Source: Adiantum capillus-veneris
Taxonomy: Eukaryota; Streptophyta; Polypodiopsida; Polypodiales; Pteridaceae
Direction: 5' to 3'
DNA: 64,000 nucleotides
NCBI GenBank assembly: GCA_014529385.2
Contig: CM043969.1
Coordinates: 73,452,676-73,516,675 of the forward strand
The position numbers were made by a program, and so were the translations under genes. The notes beneath the pieces were generated by a model. That model ran no database searches. It saw only the letters and a program-made list of their open reading frames with translations, and was not told where the DNA came from. Below, in pieces: positions 37,591 to 47,192 of this stretch. Every line of letters begins with the position of its first letter. Positions within the stretch are counted from its first letter, which is position 1.

Positions 37591-37963
37591 TGTCATAATA
37601 ACTAATATCTAATTCGCCTAAATGATTTTCTCATGTTAAACTAATCATTTAATATGGGGAAGTGCCAGGGGAGAAAAAGCTAGAATATTGGTTAAGCTGG
37701 TAGACCGGCCACAGTAGGGATCCAAAGGAGGGAAAATAGGTATCCAAAGGGGGGTCCATCTGCAAAAGATAAACGTGCAACAATGGACTTTAAAGACCCT
37801 AAGGTTCAGCCCATTAAGACTTCCAAAATGCTAAGGTTCCAAAGTTCAAAGGTTACGTCCAACGGTCAAACGCTAGGAAAATTGGATGCTTTGTGTGTGC
37901 TCAAAAAGTCTTCAAACAATCCTACATAGGAGGGGAAAGCCCCTGAAGTAGGGGATGAGAGCG

Positions 37964-38002
<39 letters not shown>

Positions 38003-38506
38003 AGCTCCTATACACAAAGGGAATGAGGGACACATGTCATCTCCCTAGCTCAAATGCCCACAAGGTGTACACAAATCCTATTGGATGGCCATGGAGGTGG
38101 CCACCTCAGCGAGAATTAGGCTAGAGTATATCTAATTAAATTAATTAAAGAACCAATAGGAATTAATCTCTCTAGAAGACTATTGGACAGTCTCCCAAGG
38201 AGTCCAATGAGCATTCAGCAACCCAATGGCTTTCCTGATTGCTATTGGCTAGGAGACAAAGGGGTCCAATGAGAGTTTAATTGCATTAATTAATTACCTA
38301 AAGCTCTCAAAAAAGGGGAAAGGGGGACACATGTCAGAAGGCTATCACTTATGCTCTTGAAATTCCATTGGCTAAGCCTGGAGAGGTCCAATAGGGTGTG
38401 AGCATGAGCAAATAGCAAGAGGGGTCCACCAAGAGAGAGAGGGGGCTGATTTTCTCAAGGCATTATTGCATACACACTCACACTATTCCATGTGTGGAGT
38501 AAGAAG

Positions 38507-38577
<71 letters not shown>

Positions 38578-38802
38578 CTTTAATGGAAATCTTATCACCT
38601 ACTCCAAGCTTGTGAGAAGGGAGGCCTACACCAACAACTCTTGGATTTGTGATGCAAATCGAACCAAGAGCCAAGCTTCAGTGCATGCTCATCTCCTCTA
38701 CCATGCTAATTACTAAGCTAAGCTATGCTAATATGAGTGATTATGTGAGGAAATGTACATCTTTTTTGTAAGACTACACCTTCTTCCTCTCAATCTACTC
38801 TC
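37591..38802 (+). repeat. 3' LTR of the family A element, first part
   Basis: It starts TGTCATAATAAC like the 5' LTR. It holds its own CA run (37969-37997) and a CT run (38508-38574). It is broken after 'caatctactctc' by the copia element and continues at 44158. Confidence 0.93.
38798..38802 (+). repeat. Target-site duplication CTCTC, left copy
   Basis: It precedes the copia LTR start TGTTAAG and is repeated at 44153-44157. Confidence 0.92.
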
Positions 38803-39459
38803 TGTTAAGTATGGAGCCTGATTTACCCCTTGTAATTTTTTGTGGTAAAAATGCACATTTGTAAGGCCCCCATTATGAGGAGAAGCCATCGTGCGTGAAG
38901 GAAAATCACTCGCCAGAATATTATGGCCGGACGATGATCGGAAAGTGGTCAAAAAATGACCAATCAGTTGGCCAGCTGGCTGGCTGGCTGGCCAGTTGGC
39001 CGGTAGTCAATGGCCGTTGGCTGGTGGTCGGAAGTCAATGGCCGGTGGCCGGTGGCTGAATTTAAAAGTGGACTAGTCTTCTCAAGGGTGGCCACACATG
39101 GGCAGATTGGAGGGTCCGATTTGGACTTATCTACACAAGGGCGGCTACACATGGTTGCCTCTCATGAGAGAGGGCAGCCCTTTTGGCCTATAAAAGGAGG
39201 CTATTTCTACACATATTTCATAGTGTGAAGTTGATGCAACAAGGTGGGTGTGAGGTGGTGAGAGTGAAGCAAGGCGGGAGCTCTATTAAGGGTATAATCC
39301 CTTTGTAAAATGCTTCTTGTTTTATAATGTCTTGTGTGTGAAATCTATCTCTGTCCATTAAGTAATCTACTCAAATATAATGTCTTGTGTGTGAAATCTA
39401 TCTCTCTCCATTAAGTAATCTACTCAAATATCTATTTAGCTACGTCATATTTCCTAACA
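38803..39459 (+). repeat. 5' LTR of the copia element
   Basis: TGTTAAG...CCTAACA, 657 bases. It contains CCGGTGGCCGGTGG-type GC-rich repeats (38966-39060). Its end holds a 55-base tandem duplication ('tgtgtgtgaaatctatctct' twice, 39330-39430) that the 3' LTR lacks. Confidence 0.95.
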
Positions 39460-39461
39460 AC

Positions 39462-39473
39462 TGGTATCAGAGC
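39462..39473 (+). promoter_or_regulatory. Primer-binding site of the copia element
   Basis: TGGTATCAGAGC starts two bases after the LTR end. This is the initiator-Met type. Confidence 0.96.
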
Positions 39474-39533
39474 AAGGTTTGCTCGTAGCTAAAGTATCTC
39501 AAGGAAAGGATTCCTTGAATTGAGTGGGAGTTA

Positions 39534-40330
39534 TGGCGGAGGAAGGGAAGCTCAAGATTGAGAAGTTCAACGGTAAAAACTACCAACATTGGAAGATGCA
39601 GATTGAAGACTATCTCTACCAGAAGGACCTCTATTTGCCACTAGGCGGTATTGCGAAGAAGCCCGCAACAATGGCAGATGAAGCATGAATTATCCTTGAT
39701 TGAAAGGCACTGGGAACAATCCGGTTAAGCTTGGTATCAACGGTGGCTTTCAATGTTTCGGAGATGAAGACCACGGAGGACTTGATGAAGTCACTTGACG
39801 ACTTCTACAAGAAACCATCGGCATCCAATAAGGTATTTCTTATGAAGCGCTTGTTCAATCTAAAGACGGCAGAGAATGGTTCAGTTCCAGAACACCTAAA
39901 TGACTTTAACACAAACATAAGTCAACTTCGGTCGGTGAAAATCAATTTTGATGATGAAGTGCGAGACCTCCTTGTACTATCATCTCTACCGGATAGTTGG
40001 GACAACCTTGTGATGGCTGTAAGTAATTCTATTTCTAGCACGAATACTCTTAAGATTGATGATTTTGTGGGTGTTCTCCTAAGCGAGGAAATACTCAAGG
40101 AGAAGCACAGGAGAATCGTCAAGTGCTGCACTATCAGTGGAAACAAGAGGAAGGCCTAAGGAGAGGTTCAAAAACCAAAAGGGTCGTGATCGCTCTAGAC
40201 GGAGCAAGTCACGCACAAAGTTAGTTCTTGAATGTTAGAACCGCGGTAAGAAGGGCCACGTCAAGAAGGATTGCTGGTCCAAGAAGAAGAAGGAGACAGA
40301 GTCTCAAGAAAACAAGCCAACATCGGAGGC
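39534..40330 (+). pseudogene. Copia gag
   Basis: It opens at ATG 39534 (MAEEGKLKIEKFNGKNYQHW), the typical copia gag start. Two stops follow near 39686-39704, then the gag polyprotein domain in frame 39731-40159 (EDLMKSLDDFYKKPSASNKV, VPEHLNDFNTNISQL, LLVLSSLPDSWDNLVMAVSN). A zinc knuckle follows (C.NRGKKGHVKKDCW, about 40230-40275) whose second Cys-x2 position is spoiled by a TAG where an aromatic residue is usual. This gag would form the particle core. Confidence 0.9.
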
Positions 40331-40389
40331 CAATGTGGCAGGTAAAGTAGAGCAAGATGCTCTAATTCTCTCATTAGACAATGTGTCTA

Positions 40390-41620
40390 ATTCCTAGATA
40401 GTAGAATCCGGGGCTTCATTCCATGTGACACCACACAAGCAACATTTCCAAGATTACACCACAGGTAATTTTGGGTATGTATACTTGGGAGATGATGAAG
40501 CTTGTGAGATTTTTGGCAAAGGTACAGTTTCTATCAAAACTGCTAACGAAAATGAATGGAAGCTTAAAGATGTTAGGCATGTTCCTTCTCTTCGGAAAAA
40601 TTTGATCTCTACAGGACAATTGGACGATGAAGGTCACAACATTGCATTCGGAAACAAACGGTGGAAGATCTCAAAGGGATCTTTGGTGGTTTCCAAGAAA
40701 GAAAAGGTCGGTACACTTTACTTGTGTACTATCAACATGCAACCTTCAGCTTGTGCAGCAACTACAGAAGTTGACAGTGTGGTGTGGCACTACTGGCTTG
40801 GGCATATGAGTGCCAAAGGAATGCAAATCCTTGAAACAAAGAAACTTATACCAGGTTTGAAAGAAGTGGACTTAGAGTTCTGTGAAGATTGTGTTTATGG
40901 TAAACAAAAGAGGGTAAAATTTCAAAAATCAAGAATAGAAGAAAAAAAAAAAAACCTGACCTGGTTCATTCTGATGTTTGGGGTCCTGCAAGTACACCAT
41001 CACTTGGTGGCTCATTGTACTATGTAACATTCATAGACGATGTGACTAGAAAAACATGGATTTATGTCATCAAGAATAAGTCCAATGTGTTTTCCATATT
41101 TCAAAGGTGGAAAGCCTTTGTGGAGAATGAAACAGTAACCAAGGTTAAATGCCTCAGATCCGATGGAGGCGAATATTGCAGCTAAGCTTTTGAAAGGTTT
41201 TGTGCTAGCAATGGCATTCAGAGGCAAAGGACAACCCCAAGGACACCTCAACAAAATGGGATTTCCGAAAGGATGAACAGGACAATCATGGAGCGAGCAT
41301 GAAGTATGCGGCTACATGAATGCCTATCGCTTGAGCTTTGGATGGAAGTTGCAAGTACGTCTGTGTACTTAATCAACCGGTCACCCTCAACAACATTGGA
41401 TGGGGGAGTTCCAGAAGAGGCATGGATAGGTAAACAGGTGAATTATGCATTTCTCAAAGTGTTTGGGTGTGAGGCTTTTATGCACATAGATAGAAGCCTA
41501 ATATCAAAGCTAGATGCAAAGTCCAAAAAGTGTTTCTTCATTGGCTATGGAGAAGGTGACTTTGGGTATCGCCTATGGAATCCTGAAGATGGTAAAATCT
41601 TAAGGAGTAGGTGATGAGTA
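40390..41620 (+). pseudogene. Copia protease and integrase
   Basis: The protease motif reads VESGASFH at about 40399-40425. Copia enzymes normally have DSGA, so the catalytic Asp appears as Glu here, and a stop takes the place of Trp just before it. The GAG-pre-integrase zinc domain follows (VWHYWLGHMSAKGMQILETK..CEDCVYGKQ, 40785-40910). The integrase core is shifted at an A run (about 40941-40953), then reads DLVHSDVWGP, FIDDVTRKTWIYVIK, LRSDGGEY and PQQNGISERMN, giving the D, D, E residues. The tail (EEAWIGKQVNYAFLKVFGCEAF) ends near 41613. The A-run slip is a plausible recent break. Confidence 0.92.
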
Positions 41621-41621
41621 C

Positions 41622-43337
41622 ATGGAGCTTGAGGATGGTGAAGACTCGAGGACTGCAAATGGTGACAATGTGCAACAACGTCAACCAAATGAGGAGCCTC
41701 AACCTATTCCACGAAGATCTACAAGAGCAAGTAGACCTCCAAAAAGGTTTGTTCCTTCCTTCAACCATGTCTTGATCTCAGATTCTGGAGAGTCGGAATC
41801 ATACAAAGAAGCTATGCAACACGAATCCAAAGAAGAATGGACGAAGAGCATGCAAGTGGAGATGGACTCACTACATCGCAACCAAACATGGGAGTTAGTT
41901 GAGTTGCCTCAAGGTAAGTAGGCACTTCAAAACAAATGGGTGTACAAACTGAAGGAAGAAGAAGGTGGGAAGAAAAGGTACAAGTCTAGGCTTGTGGTAA
42001 AAGGGTTTTATCAAAAGAAAGGTATTGACTTCAATGAAATATTTTCTCATGTTGTAAAAATGAACTCAATTAGTCTTGTCTTGAGCCTTGTGGCTGCTCA
42101 TGATTTAAATCTCGAGCAAATGGATGTAAACACGGCATTCCCTTGGTGACTTAGATGAGGAAATTTACATGCTTCAACCAAAGGGGTATGAAGTAAAAGG
42201 TAAGGAGAAAATGGTTTGTAGATTAAAGAAAAGCTTGTATGGATTAAAGCAAGCATCAAGACAATGGTACTTGAAGTTTGATCGATGGATGTTGGTTCAT
42301 AGATTCACAAGATGCAACTCAAATCACTATGTCTACATGAAGAGTTTGGGAGATGGGAAGTTCATCATCCTAATGTTGTATGTTGATGACATGCTGATTG
42401 CAAGTGCTAACATGCAGGACATCAAAGACCTAAAAGAGGAGCTGTTTAAATCTTTTTCAATGAAAGATTTAGGTGCTGCAAAGAGGATACTTGGTATGAA
42501 AATATCAAGGGACAGGACGAAGAAGACAATAAAGCTATCTCAAGAAGATTACATCAAGAAGGTACTAGAAAGGTTTGCAATGCAAAATGCAAAACCAGTT
42601 TCTACACCTTTGGCTGGTCACTTTAAACTAACCAAGGATATGTGTCCAAAGACACATGAGGAGATAGCCTATATGTCTAAAGTTCCATATGCTATAGCGG
42701 TAGGTTCTCTAATGTATGCTATGGTCTGGACAAGGCCAGATATTGCACATGCAGTGGGAGTTGTAAGTAGGTTCATGGACAATCCAGGTAAAGAGCACTG
42801 GCAAGCTGTGAAGTGGATACTTAGGTATCCAAAATGGACAACAAATGCTTTGTATTTTGGAGGGACTGATATTTTTCTAGAAGGGTATGCTGATGCAGAT
42901 ATGGCAGGTGACAAAGATACTTGAAGGAGCACTAATGGCTATGTCTTCACGGTTGGAGGCACAACAGTAAGCTTGGCTTCAAAGCTGTAGAAAGTGGTCT
43001 CACTTTCTACCACGGAAGCAGAGTATGTAGCAATGATGGAGGCAAGCAAAGAAATTATGTGGCTTCACAGATTCTTAGAAGAGCTTGGATTCAAACAAGA
43101 CAATTGTGTCGTGTACAGTGATAGCCAAAGTGCTATCCATCTTGCGAAGAACTTAACCTTTCATGCAAGGACAAAGCACATTGAGGTGAGATATCACTTC
43201 ATACGCACTCTTTTGGAAGAGTGACAGCTAAAGCTAGGAAAGGTGCATACAAGTGAAAATCCTGCAGACATGTTTACAAAGGTGGTCAACAAGGAGAAGT
43301 TGAGCTTTTGCTCATCTTCAATCGGCATTCAAGGATA
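41622..43337 (+). pseudogene. Copia reverse transcriptase and RNase H
   Basis: RT begins with SKEEWTKSMQVEMDSLHRNQ (about 41825). After a TAG at 41919 it continues as WVYKLKEEEGGKKRYKSRLV and DVNTAF. A one-base frameshift near 42146 then leads into the second half (42169-42924), with LKKSLYGLKQASRQWYLKFD, the catalytic LYVDDMLIA at about 42378-42404, and the C-terminal YADADMAGDKDT. RNase H continues past a TGA at 42922 as STTEAEYVAMMEASKEIMWL, YSDSQSAIHLAKN and TKHIEVRYHFIR, and finishes with NPADMFTKVV. The YVDD and RNase H acidic residues are all present, so decay came through stops rather than active-site loss. RT copies element RNA; RNase H removes it. Confidence 0.95.
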
Positions 43338-43388
43338 AGAAGCCATGATGGAAAGCAGTCACAGGTTTGGTTTGGAGATCAGTCTCCA

Positions 43389-43398
43389 AGTGGGAGAT
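43389..43398 (+). promoter_or_regulatory. Polypurine tract of the copia element
   Basis: AGTGGGAGAT sits directly before the 3' LTR, the standard copia context. Confidence 0.85.
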
Positions 43399-44152
43399 TG
43401 TTAAGTATGGAGCTTGATTTACCCCTTGTAATTTTCTGTGGTAAAAATGCACATTTGTAAGGGCCCCATTATGAGGAGAAGCCATCGTGCGTGAACAAAA
43501 ATCACTCGCTGGAAACCAAAATCACGGCCAATATCAACTCGGAATATTCCTTTTCGTCGGAATATTATGACCGGATGGCGGCCGAAAAGTGGTCGAAAAA
43601 CGACCGATCGGTTGGCCGGTTGGCCGGTGGAGGCCGGTAGTCAATGGCCGATGGCCGGTGGCCGGTGGTCGGATGTCAATGGCCGGTGGTCAGTGGCCGA
43701 ATTCAAAAGCGGACTTGTCTTCTCAAGGGTGGCTACACATGGGCAAATTGGAGGGTACGATTTGGACTTATCTACACAAGGGCAGCTACACATGGCTGCC
43801 TCTCAATAGAGAGGGCAGCCCTTTTGGCCTGTAAAAGGAGGTCATTTCTACACACATTTCATAGTGTGAAGTTGATGCAACAAGGTGGGTGTGAGGTGGT
43901 GAAAGTGAAGCAAGGCGGGAGCTCTATTAAGGGTATAATCCCTTTGTAAACTACTTCTTGTTTTGAAGTACTAAAGCCATTGAGTGGCTGCTTTCTCGTG
44001 GATGTAGCCCACATTGGGTGAACCACGTATATCGTGTGTACTCTCTCTCTCTCTCTCTCTCTCTACTCTATAATCTCTTGTGTGTGAAATCTATCTCTCT
44101 CCATTAAGTAATCTACTCAAATATCTATTTATCTACGTCATATTTCCTAACA
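43399..44152 (+). repeat. 3' LTR of the copia element
   Basis: 754 bases, about 100 longer than the 5' LTR. The difference comes from an extra 60 to 70 bases near 43504-43575 ('ccaaaatcacggccaatatc'), a CT run (44041-44066), and the lack of the 55-base duplication. The shared core is nearly identical. Confidence 0.95.
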
Positions 44153-44157
44153 CTCTC
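44153..44157 (+). repeat. Target-site duplication CTCTC, right copy
   Basis: It matches 38798-38802; the gypsy 3' LTR continues at once. Confidence 0.92.
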
Positions 44158-44590
44158 ATACCCCGCTAGCTCTCACCATCTTCGAAGGTGAGTGAGGTCT
44201 TGGGTTTGAGAATGTGAGAAAATTGATGTTGTGTTTTATAAGTGTTTTGCTTAGTGCTTGAAGTTTCCATCATTGCACTAGCTAGTAATGAAGGAACACA
44301 AAGAATTGTATTGTAAAATGTCTCTCTTGATGGGAGAAACCATAATACAAAGCCTTTTGGAGGGGGGACCAGCTCCATGTAAATCCAGTCCTCAACAGTT
44401 GTCAATTAGCTTAATTTCTCTCTCTTTTGAAGTATTGCTCATGCTATCTAACTAGGCGTTATGCTTTTTTGTTGCTCTCTCCACCCTAGCACTCTTGTTA
44501 TTCTCATTAGGAATCTATTCTAATGAAATGCTCACTATGTTCATGCTATTTTCCACCACACACAAGTTACTAGGACATTAAAAGTTACAG
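44158..44590 (+). repeat. 3' LTR of the family A element, second part
   Basis: It continues from 38802 and ends AAAAGTTACA. The two parts total about 1645 bases against 1657 for the 5' LTR. Confidence 0.92.
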
Positions 44591-44595
44591 GCACA
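44591..44595 (+). repeat. Target-site duplication GGCAC, right copy
   Basis: It matches 21053-21057 and closes the gypsy insertion. Confidence 0.93.
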
Positions 44596-45760
44596 ACTAA
44601 TGGAGTATATGTTGCTATCAAGTGCCCAAATTCCTCTTTGAGTAAGCATTTGGGAAGAGCACTAACGTAGTGATCCACTTCCATTTTTTCCACCAAATTT
44701 AAGGTATGTCAAGGTACTCCATTATTTTAAGACTTCCATATTGGAAGGATTTAAAAAGTCAACACCTCTAAAATCCCATCCATATATTTCAGAATGTTGC
44801 TCACACCCTTTGAGACTACATTATGGCCAAAAGGAACTCATTGGAGGCAAGAAAGGATTTGAGGGCCTTGAAACATCTCCCTGCATTTTCCACTTCACAT
44901 CAAGATCGCAATCGAAAGATTGTGCTTCCTAAAGCCCCATGGATTCTAACCAAAGATAAGCTTGAGCAAGTGAATGGTTCCATTACCTCTACTCAAACAC
45001 CAACAGGATACATGAGATCACTAAAGGGAGCTTCCACAAAGGCAAAGAAGGTGGAAGTGTTCAATTGTATGGGTTCAAGTCTCACCATTGAAAAAGGATG
45101 TTACATGTAATTCTTAACTTTTTATATTGTCCCTCATTTAGTTTAGATCTTTAATATTGTGTATGACCAAAACAATATCTCTTCTTAATCTTTTGACTTT
45201 TTTGTTCACTTTTCCCGTGAGTATATGCACATGCGGGTATAAGAAAGTGAGAGAAGCTATTTTCAAACTCGGTGAGTTAGTAAGGTACATCATATCTCTA
45301 TTCCACTAAACTATTTTATATACACTAAATGCTCAACATGCACTTAGTGTACTCTCGTGTGTTATCTTGTAGATTTATAAGCTACAAAGAAATCGAAATA
45401 GAATGCCATCTCTGCTACTCAAACACTTCTCGTGGAAGCAATGTGTGTCATTGAGAATGCATTTCATTGATCCATTCTTATTAGTCAAGTCCAACTCATG
45501 GTTCATGTGGTTGAGGAGATATCTATTTGTTGAGTAGTGCATGCATGATGGATGTTCTTTCTAGAGAGATTTTTAAAATCTCTCAAAGATTTTGTGCGAC
45601 TATGGGCCCATCCGGAGACATGCATGGCCAAATGATGGATCGTGCAAGAGGCATTTGTATCTATTTTAGAGTATTTGGATTCTATTGATCCCTCTATGCC
45701 GCACATGTGGCCATAGGAGGAGGATGCAAGGATGACTTCACAATTGCTAAGTAGGAAAAA
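44596..45760 (+). pseudogene. CACTA (TNP2-like) transposase, C-terminal part
   Basis: Coding resumes beyond the gypsy element. The frame 44823-45110 reads NSLEARKDLRALKHLPAFST then LPKAPWILTKDKLEQVNGSI and TPTGYMRSLKGA. This matches the start of the DUF4218-type region of CACTA transposases; the following GFKSHH has lost the 'DWH' Trp to a stop. A second block near 45540-45680 (FLERFLKSLKDFVRLWAHPE, then VQEAFVSILEYL) is the later part of DUF4218 (ERYLK.LK.YVRNRAHPEGSIAE in better copies). Stops and shifts lie between. With 20642-21057 it forms one gene split by 23.5 kb. I recognised the family by motif memory without a search. Confidence 0.7.
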
Positions 45761-46380
45761 TCAATTAGCATGGATATAGATCTACACCAAGTGGAAAATG
45801 TTATAATCAAGTGGATGCAATTGTGGAAAATGGCAAAGAAAACACGTTTGTAAGAAACAAAGGCATGGAAGCAAGTCATGGAGGTAGGAGGGCATCCATG
45901 GTTCCTCAAAATCTTGCATGTTTTTTGAATCTCCTTAATCCCAATTGAATCCATGAGAGAATGAAGGATGCAAAGACATGTAGAGAGGATATCATTGACA
46001 AATAATGGGAGTATGCACGAGGTTCAGGGATTTCATTCACGTCTTTGTGAAGTGTGAAGTGGTAATGACTCATGTTATTAACACTCCATGAGAGTGTTAG
46101 TAACATCAAATTCACAAGCACCTGCTAAAATCGGCCCATCCTGTTAGCCTGAAGATATTTTAGGTTAGCCCGGCGAGCCCCGACGGGCAAGCTGTCAAGC
46201 ACGACGGGATCGGCTATATCTTCCTCTTGTCCCCATTTTTGGAGGTGGCTATATAAATGATGTCTCATCCTTGCATATGTCTGTTTTAGCACACTTGTTG
46301 GCTTATTTGAGGCCTTGGTTTTCATTCAGGTAGCTTTGATTCCTATATTTTTTAACAACACGAATAGTTACAACTAACTT
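45761..46380. other. No gene recognised
   Basis: Short frames on the minus strand (45694-46325) show no domain. The interval may be the tail of the CACTA element, but no CACTA terminal repeat was found. Confidence 0.45.
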
Positions 46381-47090
46381 TGCCTTGGGTGTCTATCCGC
46401 CTAGAAACAGGTTTGGGTAGGGAGCATCCTTGTGGGGGGTATAGGTGGTGCAAGTGTGTGGGGCTCATTTCTATGGTTGAAATGGAGTGCTCCTTATCAC
46501 TACACCTATGTATTTTTTGTTACATATAGCCTACCCTTGGGTGTCTATTCGCCTGGAAACAGGTTTGGGTAGGGAGCATCCTTGCAGAGGGTATAGGTGG
46601 TGCAAGTGTGTGGGGCTCATTTCTATGGTTGGAATGGAGCGCTCCTTATCACTGCACCTACGTATTGTTTGTTACGTATAGTTACCTCCTTTGGGTGTCT
46701 ATCCGCCTCAAAACATGTTTGGGTAGGGAACATCCTTGCGGAGCGTATAGGTGGTGCAGCTGCTTGGGGCTCATTTCTATGGTTGGAATGGAGTGCTCCT
46801 TATCACTACACCAACATATTTTTTGTTACGTATAGTTACCTCTCTTGGGTGTCTATCCACCTGGAAACAGGTTTGGGTAGGGAGCATCCTTGTAGAGAGT
46901 ATAGGTGGTGCAAGTTCTAGGGGCTCATTTCTATGGCTAGAATGGAGTACTCCTTATCATCACTACACCTACATATTGTTTGTTACATATAGTTACTCTC
47001 TTGGGTATCTATCCGCCTGGAAACAAGTTTGGATAGGGAGAATCCTTGCGAAGGGTAAATATGGTTGCAAGTGCTCGGGGCTCATTTTTT
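46381..47090 (+). repeat. Tandem repeat, about 154-bp unit, five copies
   Basis: Units begin 'cttgggtgtctatccgcc' near 46384, 46536, 46690, 46844 and 47000. Each contains 'ggtttgggtagggagcatcc', 'ataggtggtgcaag' and 'ctatggttggaatgga'. Copies two to four are closest; the last is worn. Overlapping frames across them (for example 46597-46920) repeat the same peptide because 154 is not a multiple of 3, so they are not a gene. Confidence 0.93.
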
Positions 47091-47192
47091 GCTTTATGTT
47101 TATATGTATATTATTTAACTTTATTATAAAATTGTTCAAGTAAATACTATTTTTCAAAAACTCAATATTTTTGTGATTGTATGAATGTATAG

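Larger units (their letters stand above)
38803..44152 (+). mobile_element. Ty1/copia element inserted in the gypsy 3' LTR
   Basis: It has every structural part: 5' LTR, PBS, gag, protease, integrase, RT, RNase H, PPT and 3' LTR. It is 5350 bases long, which is ordinary for copia. The domain order places integrase before RT, as in copia. Several stops and frameshifts make it non-autonomous. It is the youngest layer on this side of the nest, since it cuts the gypsy LTR. Confidence 0.96.
21058..44590 (+). mobile_element. Family A Ty3/gypsy chromovirus-like element with two nested guests
   Basis: This is a full-length element spread over 23.5 kb by later insertions. Its parts in order are 5' LTR 21058-22714, PBS 22716-22727, gag 23131-24282, guest TIR element 24283-33451, rest of gag and pol 33452-37250, PPT about 37578-37590, and 3' LTR 37591-38802 continued at 44158-44590 around a copia guest. 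With guests and the extra TSD removed it is about 9.0 kb, normal for plant gypsy elements. It sits inside a CACTA transposase remnant. A GGCAC duplication at both ends supports the whole reconstruction. Confidence 0.92.

Noticed and set aside
43567-43949. Gly/Trp/Arg-rich open frames near 43567-43949 and 39010
   Set aside because: They are the translated GC-rich CCGGTGG repeats in the copia LTRs.
46381-47090. Possible CRISPR-like array
   Set aside because: Units are 154 bp and nearly wholly conserved, with no alternation of short repeats and unique spacers, and the genome is eukaryotic.
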